Under the pieces are notes generated by a model. The model worked only from the letters and a program-made list of their open reading frames with translations, had not been told where the DNA came from and searched no databases. Below are positions 19,122-26,997 of a stretch of DNA of 64,000 nucleotides, piece by piece. The position numbers and the translations under genes are program-made. How positions within the stretch are numbered: position 1 is the stretch's first letter; each line of letters starts with the position of its first letter. Source of the DNA: Chitinophaga sp. CB10 (GTDB taxonomy: Bacteria; Bacteroidota; Bacteroidia; Chitinophagales; Chitinophagaceae); the NCBI GenBank assembly GCA_001870995.2, contig MLAV02000012.1, forward strand, positions 62,001 through 126,000. Direction: 5' to 3'.

Positions 19122-19565
19122 TTAACTATCTTTTTTGTGTACCAGTAACAGGTGCTCGCAAAGCATGACCAGCTGCCCTTGCTGGTTGTAGGCTTCCACC
19201 AGCTCCGTTACCAGTCCCATTCCGGGTTTTTTATGATCTTTTTTTTCTTTGATGGTTACGTGTACGTGGATGGTATCGCCAATGAAAACGGGCGCAATAA
19301 AACGCAGGCGGTCGTAGCCGTAGGTCATGGACACTTCGTTGACCAGTTCGGCCGTCAGGCCTATGGCCACGGTGAAAATGAGCGTGCCGTGGGCAATGCG
19401 CCGTTTGAAAGGCTGCGTTTTGCACCACTCCTCGTCCATGTGGTGGGGGAAGAAGTCGCCCGACTGCCCCGCATGCAGCACAATATCCGTTTCAGTAATG
19501 GTGCGGCCTTTCGTTTTCCGCTTTTCGTCCGGCTCAAACTCTTCGTAATATTTTTTTACAAACAT
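19122..19565 (-). CDS. MaoC-family hot-dog dehydratase/hydratase
   Basis: 147 residues, single hot-dog domain. The hydratase signature is visible around residues 35-60: [14 protein letters not shown] followed by [16 protein letters not shown], giving the Asp/His dyad of (R)-specific enoyl-CoA hydratases and related dehydratases. The C-terminal half has [20 protein letters not shown], usual for the family. It is the first gene of the long minus-strand operon and faces an AraC regulator across a 264 bp divergent region. With two CoA-transferases next to it, action on an acyl-CoA thioester is likely; the substrate is unknown. Confidence 0.88.
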   Translation of the reverse strand: MFVKKYYEEFEPDEKRKTKGRTITETDIVLHAGQSGDFFPHHMDEEWCKTQPFKRRIAHGTLIFTVAIGLTAELVNEVSMTYGYDRLRFIAPVFIGDTIHVHVTIKEKKDHKKPGMGLVTELVEAYNQQGQLVMLCEHLLLVHKKDS

Positions 19566-19817
19566 GAATCCTATCGCTGATTAAATAATTACTAAACCTC
19601 TTTCCTTAGCGCGATTCAAATTAGTTTAAGGGCCCCTGGGGGCCAATGACAGGTTTTACTGTAATGATGGAGGATTTTACTGGGAGAGATTTAAACCCGC
19701 GCCAGGCGCGCTGCCCGGAGCGGCGGTGGGAAGCGCACGGGCCATGCCATGGCCGGCGCCCCACTGGAACGGAACGCCGCCGGGGTAAAACGCTTTTTCC
19801 ATATTGCTTGAATTTTG

Positions 19818-19825
19818 TAACTTTG
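19818..19825 (+). promoter_or_regulatory. TAACTTTG -7 box in front of the AraC gene
   Basis: An exact TAnnTTTG match lies only 4 bp before the ATG at 19830. A T-run (19794-19798) sits about 18 bp upstream in place of a good -33 box. If used, the transcript would be nearly leaderless; it may also be a chance match. The rest of the 264 bp divergent region (19566-19829) holds no gene I can support and must contain the promoter of the MaoC-led operon. Confidence 0.35.
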
Positions 19826-19829
19826 TTGC

Positions 19830-20735
19830 ATGAACAAAACAGAATCCCTGGAGGACTTTTACGAGCAGAAATTCCATTCCGTGCCGGCTGCCCTGCAGCA
19901 GGACATCGGGCATTTCAACGTCTTCCGGCTGGAGGACTGTATTTTGGACGATGGCACGATCAAAGTGCCTTACAGCCGGCGCGACTATTACAAGGTCAGC
20001 CTCGTACGGGGGCATAACCTCTACCACTACGCGGAGAAAACGCTGGAAATAAAAGGGCCCGCGCTCATCTTCTTCAACCCGCAGGTACCTTATTCCTGGG
20101 AGTCCATGGACAACAATACCACGGGCTATTTCTGCATTTTCAAAGAGGCCTTCTTTTCCGGCGTTGGCCGGTCAAAAGCCCATGAACTGCCGATGATGAT
20201 GCCGGGCAATATCCCCTCCTACCCGCTGAACAAAAAGCAGGAAAAAGAGGTAGCGCAGTTGTTTGTAAAGATGATGGACGAAATTGCCGGGGATTATATC
20301 TATAAGTATGACCTGCTCCGCAACTACCTCTCGGAAATGGTGCATTACGCCCTGAAGATGCAGCCGGCGGAAACGCTGTACAGGCATACGGATGCCAATG
20401 CCCGCATCACGGCCGTGTTCATTGAACTGCTGGAAAGGCAGTTCCCTATTGAATCCCCCGGGCAACGGTTTGGACTGCGCTCTGCCAGCGATTTTGCGGA
20501 CCAGCTCAGCGTGCATGTGAACCACCTGAACCGGGCCATCCGGGAAACCACCGGCAAAACCACGACAGCGCACATTACGGAGCGCCTCACCGCGGAAGCT
20601 AAGGCCCTGCTGAAGCACACCCACTGGAATATTTCAGAGATCAGTTATGCCCTGGGCTTTGAAGAACCCGCTCACTTCAACAACTTTTTCCGCAAGCAAA
20701 CCAACACGACCCCGGGCGCTTACCGCCTTGTTTGA
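19830..20735 (+). CDS. AraC-family transcriptional regulator (divergent to the catabolic operon)
   Basis: 301 residues. The N-terminal cupin-like sensing domain (IKVPYSRRDYYKVSLVRG, LIFFNPQVPYSWESMDN) is followed by a C-terminal pair of helix-turn-helix motifs (FADQLSVHVNHLNRAIRE and ISEISYALGFEEPAHFNNFF). The ending TTPGAYRLV is typical. It is transcribed away from the 17.7 kb MaoC-to-GH2 operon, the usual layout for a local regulator, and toward the short-chain dehydrogenase, whose promoter overlaps its 3' end. It is likely to control one or both neighbours in response to a small ligand (inference). Confidence 0.9.
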   Translation: MNKTESLEDFYEQKFHSVPAALQQDIGHFNVFRLEDCILDDGTIKVPYSRRDYYKVSLVRGHNLYHYAEKTLEIKGPALIFFNPQVPYSWESMDNNTTGYFCIFKEAFFSGVGRSKAHELPMMMPGNIPSYPLNKKQEKEVAQLFVKMMDEIAGDYIYKYDLLRNYLSEMVHYALKMQPAETLYRHTDANARITAVFIELLERQFPIESPGQRFGLRSASDFADQLSVHVNHLNRAIRETTGKTTTAHITERLTAEAKALLKHTHWNISEISYALGFEEPAHFNNFFRKQTNTTPGAYRLV

Positions 20736-20767
20736 TTTTTGCAATCATCTGTTTGAAGACCGCAATT

Positions 20768-20795
20768 TTTGAGCCTCGCAACGCCGCTACCTTTG
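20768..20795 (+). promoter_or_regulatory. Candidate promoter for the short-chain dehydrogenase
   Basis: TTTG at 20768-20771 and TACCTTTG at 20788-20795 are separated by 16 bp. They lie just after the AraC stop and 23 bp before the dehydrogenase ATG. The -7 box is an exact TAnnTTTG match; the spacer is slightly short. This supports the start at 20819 rather than an upstream in-frame codon overlapping araC. Confidence 0.5.
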
Positions 20796-20818
20796 CTTTA
20801 CCAAAAAAGAAAAATTAT

Positions 20819-21661
20819 ATGAAAAGCAAAGTTTGGTTTGTTACAGGAGCTTCAAAAGGATTTGGTCGCTCCATCGTATTACAGTTACTGGCCCAGGGCC
20901 AGCAAGTAGCTGCTACCTCCCGTCAACTGGCCGCCCTGGCCCCTTTGAGCCATGAGAACCTGTTGCCCCTGCAGGTGGACCTCGGCGATGAAAAAAGCGT
21001 GGCGGCCGCCGTGCAGGCCACCCGGGAAAAATTCGGCCGCATCGATGTGCTGGTCAACAATGCCGGTTATGGCCTGGGAGGCGCGCTGGAAGAATTATCC
21101 GATGCGGAATCCCGCGCAAATTTTGATATCAATGTATTCGGTTTGCTGAATACCACCCGTCAAATTCTGCCAGTGATGCGGGCGCAACAAGCAGGCCATG
21201 TGATCAATATTGCCTCTATAGGCGGCCTCACGGGCGATTTCCCTGGATTCGGCATTTACTGCGCCACCAAGTTTGCCGTAGTGGGCCTCACGGAAGCGCT
21301 GGCCGCTGAAGTGGCGGAATTTGGCATCCACGCAACGGTGGTACTGCCAGGTTATTTCCGTACGGACTTCCTGGCTGCCGGCTCTATCGGCATGCCCGCT
21401 AACCCTATTGCGGCATATACCAACGTAAGGGCGGCGCTGGAGCAACATGCGCAGGTGATCAACCACAACCAGCCCGGCGATCCGGAAAAAGCGGCCGAAG
21501 CAATCATTGCGCTGGCATCCGAAGCAACGCCTGCGAAACATCTGTACCTCGGCGCGGACGCCTATCAGCTGGCGAAAGATAAGCTGAACGCATTGCAGGA
21601 AGAATTGGAACAGTGGAAGGAAGTAACGGTGAATACCGGGTTCGATGCAGTACTGCAGTAA
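20819..21661 (+). CDS. Short-chain dehydrogenase/reductase (SDR)
   Basis: 280-residue classical SDR. It has the NAD(P)-binding TGASKGFG motif at residues about 9-16, DVLVNNAGYG, INIASIGG containing the catalytic serine, and YCATK as the YxxxK motif. The arginine/threonine-rich ATSRQ after the second strand suggests NADP preference (inference). Start chosen at the ATG directly before KSKVWFVTGAS, since the longer reading frame overlaps the AraC stop and contains the promoter. Substrate cannot be predicted. A strong bidirectional hairpin follows the stop. Confidence 0.93.
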   Translation: MKSKVWFVTGASKGFGRSIVLQLLAQGQQVAATSRQLAALAPLSHENLLPLQVDLGDEKSVAAAVQATREKFGRIDVLVNNAGYGLGGALEELSDAESRANFDINVFGLLNTTRQILPVMRAQQAGHVINIASIGGLTGDFPGFGIYCATKFAVVGLTEALAAEVAEFGIHATVVLPGYFRTDFLAAGSIGMPANPIAAYTNVRAALEQHAQVINHNQPGDPEKAAEAIIALASEATPAKHLYLGADAYQLAKDKLNALQEELEQWKEVTVNTGFDAVLQ

Positions 21662-21685
21662 TGAATGCCTGCCCTGACAGGGAGT

Positions 21686-21714
21686 GCCCCCAACAGTGAA
21701 ACACTGATGGGGGC
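21686..21714. terminator. Bidirectional terminator hairpin between convergent genes
   Basis: GCCCCCA (21686 onward) pairs with TGGGGGC (ending 21714), and an inner CAGTG/CACTG stem extends the hairpin. TTACTTTTTA follows on the plus side. It lies between the SDR stop and the convergent lipoprotein stop (21726). Confidence 0.75.
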
Positions 21715-21725
21715 TTACTTTTTAC

Positions 21726-23330
21726 TTAAATGCCGGTATCCCGGAACCGGGACGGCACTTCGTACCTGCCGTCCTTTGCGGAGATAACGAGTTTTTCGAG
21801 CGGTATGTTCTGCCCCAGGCAGCTGCTGGGCACAATCACGAGGTCAAAGGCCTCCTTGTTGTTACCGGCAGCCATATACCATTTGTTGCTGCTGCAGCTG
21901 GAGGCGCCCATGCCGCCGTCGTAACCGTCCATCGTGACGAGGTGGAAGGCCGGCGTTAGTTTATCGTTAGCAAAGGTCAGCACATCATCCCAGGAGGCGC
22001 TGGTACCCATGTGCGTAAGGCCGCCGTTCACGACGATGCCGGTGCTGTTGGCGCCCATCGCCAGCACCTTTTCAAAATAACCGGAGTTGCCGTACATGCC
22101 TCCGCCGCCGGCTTCCAGCTTATAATCGGCAATTTGCCATTGGTCGTGTACTTTTTTGAATACCCATACATCCACCCAGCCGGATACCGGCGCGCTGCCC
22201 TGGCTGCCCTGGTTTTTATAGACGGCCAGGCAATAGGTTTGGTTTTGCTGCGCGAAATACAGGAGGGTATCCAGGGTACGGTCAATTTTTTCGTTCGTGC
22301 CTTCCGCGATCTCCACTTCGCCGGGCACGGTGTCGTACACCGGTTTGGTCAGCCGCTCTGCCTGCTCCTCGCGGAACTCCGGCTGCGCGGGCAGGATGGT
22401 CACCGCCGGGTCGAGGGCCTGCTCGATGGCGTTGCGGATCATATCCCTGAAAAGGTCCATGGAATTGACTTTCTCCACGTTGTCGAGAAACAATTTTACC
22501 ACGGAACCACTACGGGTATCTTTATGCTTTTCAGCGTAGGCGATGTATTCGGCTTTATATTCCGGCAGTAAGGTACTGAGGTCGTTGTGGTTTTCAAACG
22601 ATGGGGTATTGTCTTCCCCAAACAAATAATCCGTCAGATAAAATTTGTACTCCTCTCTTGCGTTGGCGGTGAAAATACTTGCAGGATAATCCCGCAGGAA
22701 CTTCTCCCAGTTCAGTACGCGCAGCCCTATGTCTTGCACCGGCACGAGGATGCCGCCATCGGCCGAGTACAACACGGAATCCTCATCCGCGCGGATGCGG
22801 AGGTACTGGCGGTAGTCCGCCGGGAGGTACTGCTGGAACAGCTTCAGGAGGTAGTCCGGTACCACCCGCAACTCCGTATAGCCTTCCCCGATATACCAGG
22901 GTTCGATGCCGGCGGTGGCCAGGAGATTTACCCGGGCCTGTACCTCCGGTGGCGGCAGGGTTTTGTGTTTTTCTTCGGAATAATAATTGACATAGGTATC
23001 CAGCCACTTAGCTTCGTTTTGGAAGATGCCCGCCAGCGCGGTGTCCATATACTGGGCCAGTGAGCGGTAGGCAGCGGCGGCAGCGTCCTGGCTCAGGGCG
23101 GGCAGCTGCCTGAGGGCGGCCTCACGGCGGCGGATGATCTCCGCGACATATTGCTCAGTGGTGAGCGAGTCTAACACAATGGCAGCACGGGCTGAATCTG
23201 CTTTTGCGGCTTTGTGCGCCGTTTGCCCGGCGTTGGTTTTCTTTGCTGTATCACCGCAGGCGTACAACAGCAGCAACGGCAGGGTTACAACAGGTGTCCA
23301 TTTGGTAAGGTAAAGGAACATTCGTTTCAT
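21726..23330 (-). CDS. Hypothetical lipoprotein
   Basis: 534 residues. The N-terminus MKRMFLYLTKW plus a hydrophobic stretch ends in LLLYAC, a lipobox with Cys25, followed by GDTAKK. The mature protein is acidic and mostly helical in its first two thirds (EQYVAEIIRRREAALRQLP, YKAEYIAYAEKHKD). A more beta-like C-terminal region follows (GWVDVWVFKKVHDQWQIADYKLEAGGGG), with SSCSSNKWYMAAGNN near the end. I do not recognise the family. It stands alone between two terminators, with GH28 upstream on the same strand. Confidence 0.7.
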   Translation of the reverse strand: MKRMFLYLTKWTPVVTLPLLLLYACGDTAKKTNAGQTAHKAAKADSARAAIVLDSLTTEQYVAEIIRRREAALRQLPALSQDAAAAAYRSLAQYMDTALAGIFQNEAKWLDTYVNYYSEEKHKTLPPPEVQARVNLLATAGIEPWYIGEGYTELRVVPDYLLKLFQQYLPADYRQYLRIRADEDSVLYSADGGILVPVQDIGLRVLNWEKFLRDYPASIFTANAREEYKFYLTDYLFGEDNTPSFENHNDLSTLLPEYKAEYIAYAEKHKDTRSGSVVKLFLDNVEKVNSMDLFRDMIRNAIEQALDPAVTILPAQPEFREEQAERLTKPVYDTVPGEVEIAEGTNEKIDRTLDTLLYFAQQNQTYCLAVYKNQGSQGSAPVSGWVDVWVFKKVHDQWQIADYKLEAGGGGMYGNSGYFEKVLAMGANSTGIVVNGGLTHMGTSASWDDVLTFANDKLTPAFHLVTMDGYDGGMGASSCSSNKWYMAAGNNKEAFDLVIVPSSCLGQNIPLEKLVISAKDGRYEVPSRFRDTGI

Positions 23331-23443
23331 GAGTATTGATCACTAAGTGAGCTAAGGCCTGAATAAAGGTCTAAGATAAGGAAAGACCCGGAAATCGAAC
23401 ACAGGCGGCACTCGTACCTGCTTACATCCTATATCATGAAAAG

Positions 23444-23476
23444 AACAGGCAGCGGTATTACCTACCGCTGCCTGTT
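23444..23476 (-). terminator. Rho-independent-like terminator after GH28
   Basis: A perfect 14 bp stem (AACAGGCAGCGGTA and its complement) with a 5 nt loop lies 22 bp past the GH28 stop. On the minus strand it is followed by the T-rich CTTTTCATG. It separates GH28 from the lipoprotein gene. Confidence 0.75.
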
Positions 23477-23498
23477 GTTATCTTATCAGGAGATGACG

Positions 23499-24926
23499 CT
23501 ATTTAATATCAGCCGGCACTTCCATGCGCTGGCCGTTGATGCTGAGGTTATCGAACACCACGCCTTTTGCATGATCCACTTTCAGCGGCACTTTCACGCC
23601 GTTGATGCTGGAATTCACGATGCGCAGGTTGGTTACCGGGGAAGCTTCATAAGCATTGACAAAGATGCCGTATTGCCCGCCGCCGGTCACTTCCAGGTTT
23701 TCCACCCAGATGTTCCGGATAACCGGCATGTAATTGCCTGGCTTTTCGTAGAACATGGTAGCATGGATGGCCGCCTCTTTGTACTGCCCTACTTTAATAT
23801 CCTTCATGAAAATATTTTCGATGATGCCGCCGCGGGAAGAACTGGTTTTGATACGCAGTACACGATCCAGTTCCGGGCTGTTCATTTTGCAATTGATGGC
23901 GTAGATGTTCCTGGCGCCGCCGGCGATTTCGCTGCCGATGACTACCCCGCCATGGCCGTCCTTCATGTCGCACCCCTCGATGATGTGATTTTCAGCGGGG
24001 CGGCCTATACGCCGGCCATCCTCATCGCGGCCTGATTTGATAGCGATGCAGTCGTCCCCCGTATCAAAGTAGCAATCCTTTATCAGCACGTTTTTGCAGG
24101 ACTCCGGATCGCAACCATCCGTATTGGGGCCATGGGCCTTTACCTTCACCCCGCGCACGATTACGTTTTCGCAGAGGACGGGGTTGATGAACCACATGGG
24201 GGAATTGATCAGCTGCACGCCGGATATTTCCACGTTCTTACAGTTATAGGGCTGGAACATGTTTGGGCGGAGATAATAACCTTCCCCGAACACCCGTTTG
24301 CGCGGGTCCGTATTGGCGTGCATCAGGGCGTGGAGGGAATCGCGGGCAGGCTGTTGCCGGGGTTTATCCTTGCTCCAGCCATATACCGGTTTTCCGCACC
24401 AGCTCCACCAGTTATCGTTATCGGCATTGCCATCGAGGATGCCACTACCGGTAACGGCTATATTTTTTTCGCCGTAGGCGTAAATTTGTGCGGAATAGTT
24501 CATGCACTCCATCCCTTCCCAGCGGGTAAATACGATGGGATAATCTTTGGAATCGCGGCTGAACGCGATGACGGCGTTGTCCTCCAAATGAAGGTTCACA
24601 TTACTTTTCAGGTAAAGCGGGCCGGTGAGGAACCTGCCGGCAGGCACTATCACCCTGCCGCCGCCGTTGGCCGCGCAGGCTTCAATGGCTTTGCGGAAGG
24701 CTTCTGAGTTCATGGTGGTACCGTCGCCCTTGGCGCCGTAGGCCGTAACGTTGTAGTCCTTTTGTTTGAAAACGGGCGCTTTGATTTGCCGGCGTACCTG
24801 TTCCATTTCTTTCAGCGGCTGGGCGGTGGTGGTCCAGACGGTAGCTTTTTGCGAATATGCGGATTCCATCGTGAGGAAAAACGCAAAAAAAGCGCCAATA
24901 GTTCGTAACGTGTTGCTTGCTGTCAT
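23499..24926 (-). CDS. Glycoside hydrolase family 28 (polygalacturonase-like)
   Basis: 475-residue secreted parallel beta-helix enzyme with signal region IGAFFAFFLTMESAYSQ. It shows a pectate-lyase-type N-terminal motif (YNVTAYGAKGDGTTMNSEAF). The four GH28 signature blocks are present: NTDGCDP (about residue 270), GDDCIAIKSG (about 288), GHGGVVIGSE (about 325) and RIKT (about 355), supplying the three catalytic aspartates and the histidine. It cleaves galacturonic acid linkages in homogalacturonan or rhamnogalacturonan; exo or endo mode is not decidable by eye. Monocistronic, with its own promoter and terminator. Confidence 0.93.
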   Translation of the reverse strand: MTASNTLRTIGAFFAFFLTMESAYSQKATVWTTTAQPLKEMEQVRRQIKAPVFKQKDYNVTAYGAKGDGTTMNSEAFRKAIEACAANGGGRVIVPAGRFLTGPLYLKSNVNLHLEDNAVIAFSRDSKDYPIVFTRWEGMECMNYSAQIYAYGEKNIAVTGSGILDGNADNDNWWSWCGKPVYGWSKDKPRQQPARDSLHALMHANTDPRKRVFGEGYYLRPNMFQPYNCKNVEISGVQLINSPMWFINPVLCENVIVRGVKVKAHGPNTDGCDPESCKNVLIKDCYFDTGDDCIAIKSGRDEDGRRIGRPAENHIIEGCDMKDGHGGVVIGSEIAGGARNIYAINCKMNSPELDRVLRIKTSSSRGGIIENIFMKDIKVGQYKEAAIHATMFYEKPGNYMPVIRNIWVENLEVTGGGQYGIFVNAYEASPVTNLRIVNSSINGVKVPLKVDHAKGVVFDNLSINGQRMEVPADIK

Positions 24927-24970
24927 AGAAAATGCTTTTGATTCATAACGTGCCGTTTTTTTGCCGGGAT

Positions 24971-25001
24971 CAAGATAGATATTAAAAGTCAGGTGGACAA
25001 A
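24971..25001 (-). promoter_or_regulatory. Candidate promoter for GH28
   Basis: On the minus strand TTTG (25001-24998) is followed after 20 bp by TATCTTG (24977-24971), close to the TTTG-N19-TAnnTTTG consensus, about 45 bp before the GH28 start codon. Confidence 0.4.
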
Positions 25002-25125
25002 TAAACTAACGGGGTAAGGAAGCCGCTCATCAAAAAGTCATATTAAATTTTTCAAAAACACTTGCTAAATCGATTTTTTAGTAGTTCTTTTGCTGCCATA
25101 ATACCAAAATCGCAATCCCGCAAAT

Positions 25126-25809
25126 ATGAAAAAGATCTTACTGGCAGCCTGCTGCTGCCTGGCCATACAACGCGCCGTTGCCGCTGATGAAATCAGCAGG
25201 GACACTATTCGCCGCAACGGCTACACGCTGATATTTGTAAACAAGGACGGGAACTTCGCCACCGCCGGTAAAGCCATCCGGGAGCGGATGATCCGCGCAT
25301 TCTTCCAGGTATATCCGAAGCTGGCTAAAACCTATAACAAAGCGACGCTGAAGCAGGTCACCTTTGTGATGGACCCTGCCTACGATGGCGTGGCCGCTAC
25401 GGATAACGGCGTGGTTACCTACAGTCCGAAATGGATGCTCAGGCAGCCGACTGACCTGGATGTAGTGACGCATGAAGTCATGCACATCGTACAGGATTAC
25501 AAACAAAGCGTAGGGCCGGGATGGCTCACGGAGGGCATTGCGGACTATGCCCGCTACCAATTCGGGATCGATAATGCCGGCGCTAAATGGGCGTTGCCGG
25601 ATTATAAGCCCGGCCAGCATTACACGAACAGCTATCGCATTACCGCCCGGTTCCTGGCCTGGCTGGAAGCGCATAGGAAGGCAGGCATTGTAGTAACGTT
25701 GAATAAAAGCCTGTTTGACCATACTTACCAGGATAGCATCTGGAAGCGGGAAACAGGCAGCGCGCTGGATGAACTCTGGACGGCATACACGCAATCGCCA
25801 GCATTGTAA
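25126..25809 (+). CDS. Basic secretory protein (BSP) family zinc peptidase-like protein
   Basis: 227 residues with signal peptide MKKILLAACCCLAIQRAVA. The core has HEVMHIVQDY (HExxH zinc motif at about residue 116) followed about 20 residues later by GWLTEGIADYARYQFG. This is the pattern of the plant-type basic secretory protein family, in which a downstream Glu/Asp completes the zinc site. The C-terminus (YRITARFLAWLEAHRKAG, LWTAYTQS) also fits. Predicted extracytoplasmic metallopeptidase; substrate unknown. It is the only plus-strand gene between the catabolic and eCIS regions. Confidence 0.85.
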   Translation: MKKILLAACCCLAIQRAVAADEISRDTIRRNGYTLIFVNKDGNFATAGKAIRERMIRAFFQVYPKLAKTYNKATLKQVTFVMDPAYDGVAATDNGVVTYSPKWMLRQPTDLDVVTHEVMHIVQDYKQSVGPGWLTEGIADYARYQFGIDNAGAKWALPDYKPGQHYTNSYRITARFLAWLEAHRKAGIVVTLNKSLFDHTYQDSIWKRETGSALDELWTAYTQSPAL

Positions 25810-25827
25810 TGGCGGCGCTGAAATATT

Positions 25828-25852
25828 TACTGCCCGGGAAATCCGGGCAGTA
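25828..25852. terminator. Terminator hairpin between convergent genes
   Basis: A perfect 10 bp stem (TACTGCCCGG, loop GAAAT, CCGGGCAGTA) lies 18 bp after the BSP stop, followed by TTGTGATTT. It also sits beyond the stop of the convergent coiled-coil gene ending at 25915. Confidence 0.7.
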
Positions 25853-25914
25853 TTGTGATTTGGGGTTAGCAGGCGGTGAATGTACCGCCGGAAAAAAGGC
25901 TCATTTCAGCGCAA

Positions 25915-26475
25915 TTAATTCGCCACCAAAAAAATCAGCGATGTCAGCGCAATTCCAATAGCAAACCCGCCTATCGCCAGTTTTACCTTTTGTTTGTTTT
26001 GCGTCTTCAGCTTTTCCAGGGAAGCGTCCAGGGAAGTCTGCACATTTTGCAAATGCTGGTTCGCTGTTGCGAGCGACTGGTTAAGCCCTGCCAGGTTCGC
26101 GTCGGTCTTTTTGATGAATACATCGGTAGCGCCCTGCAAACCATCAAAGCTGTTTTTCAGCTGGGCGTAATAGAAGTCCTTGCGCTTCAGCATGGAATCC
26201 TGCAGGGTCGCCAGGCTGTCGTACGCTTCAATGATGCGTTGGGAGGCCAGGTTGCCTTTCAGCACCTTCTGGTAATTATCGGAATAAAGCTTGAATATCC
26301 GTTTGTTGAGCAGGTACGCTGTGTCGTACCCCAGCGTGAGGGTATCCCCGCGGGAAAGCAGGTAGGCACGGAGGCTGAGGGAATCCGTTGCGGTCTGCAC
26401 CTGCTGGGCGCGGGTAATCATTGGCATAGCGAGCAGCACGAAGAGTACGGCCGCTAAAAGTCGGGAGATTTTCAT
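25915..26475 (-). CDS. Secreted coiled-coil protein with C-terminal membrane anchor
   Basis: 186 residues of unknown family. The signal peptide MKISRLLAAVLFVLLAMPMITRAQ is followed by a long helical region with heptad-like spacing (LAGLNQSLATANQHLQNVQTS, LDASLEKLKTQNKQK). It ends in one transmembrane segment (LAIGGFAIGIALTSLIFLVA). Topology therefore would place the coiled coil in the periplasm or outside, anchored at its C-terminus. It begins immediately after the stop of the 129-residue membrane protein, so the two form a unit 132 bp downstream of the DUF4157 effector candidate. Whether they belong to the eCIS is open. Confidence 0.75.
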   Translation of the reverse strand: MKISRLLAAVLFVLLAMPMITRAQQVQTATDSLSLRAYLLSRGDTLTLGYDTAYLLNKRIFKLYSDNYQKVLKGNLASQRIIEAYDSLATLQDSMLKRKDFYYAQLKNSFDGLQGATDVFIKKTDANLAGLNQSLATANQHLQNVQTSLDASLEKLKTQNKQKVKLAIGGFAIGIALTSLIFLVAN

Positions 26476-26865
26476 TTACTTCGGGGTTTTAAACACGGTT
26501 ACTTCAATTACGGGAAGACTATCTTTCTTAATTTCATTCCGCAGGGAATCGATATAGTCTTTCAGTCTTTTCTTTTCCGCTGCGGACCTGGTTTCTTCCA
26601 GGATCTTCTGCTGATCGCTCAGCTCCACGAACTTGCGGATATTGGAAGCGTATTGCTTCAGCACGTCCATATCGGCATGGATGGAATCCACCCGGTCCTG
26701 GCTCTTTTTCAGCTCGCTGATGGCGGAATCGGCGCTCTTCTTTGCGGCACGGATATCTTCACGGGCGCCTTTGAGGGCGTTATTACCGAAAATGGTCATC
26801 AGGAAGGATACTACACAAACGCCGAGTAGCAGGTACAGGACGATTTTCAGGGGTCTCTCTGTCAT
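26476..26865 (-). CDS. Small membrane-anchored coiled-coil protein
   Basis: 129 residues. One N-terminal transmembrane helix (IVLYLLLGVCVVSFLMTIFG) is followed by a charged helical stretch predicted to form a coiled coil (AREDIRAAKKSADSAISELK, KKRLKDYIDSLRNEIKK). No family recognised. Its stop is directly adjacent to the next gene's ATG. Together with that gene it could span or bridge the envelope; a role as eCIS accessory or protection factor is speculation based only on position. Confidence 0.72.
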   Translation of the reverse strand: MTERPLKIVLYLLLGVCVVSFLMTIFGNNALKGAREDIRAAKKSADSAISELKKSQDRVDSIHADMDVLKQYASNIRKFVELSDQQKILEETRSAAEKKRLKDYIDSLRNEIKKDSLPVIEVTVFKTPK

Positions 26866-26997
26866 AATTTCTGGGATTTATTTATACTGATTATCAGGGT
26901 TAAACGTACATCAATCTTACTCCGGGGCTTTGCTAAAGTGGCATCGCTTTTCGCAGTATAAAGATAACGATTAGGGCAATATCTTCATTGATTTGCC

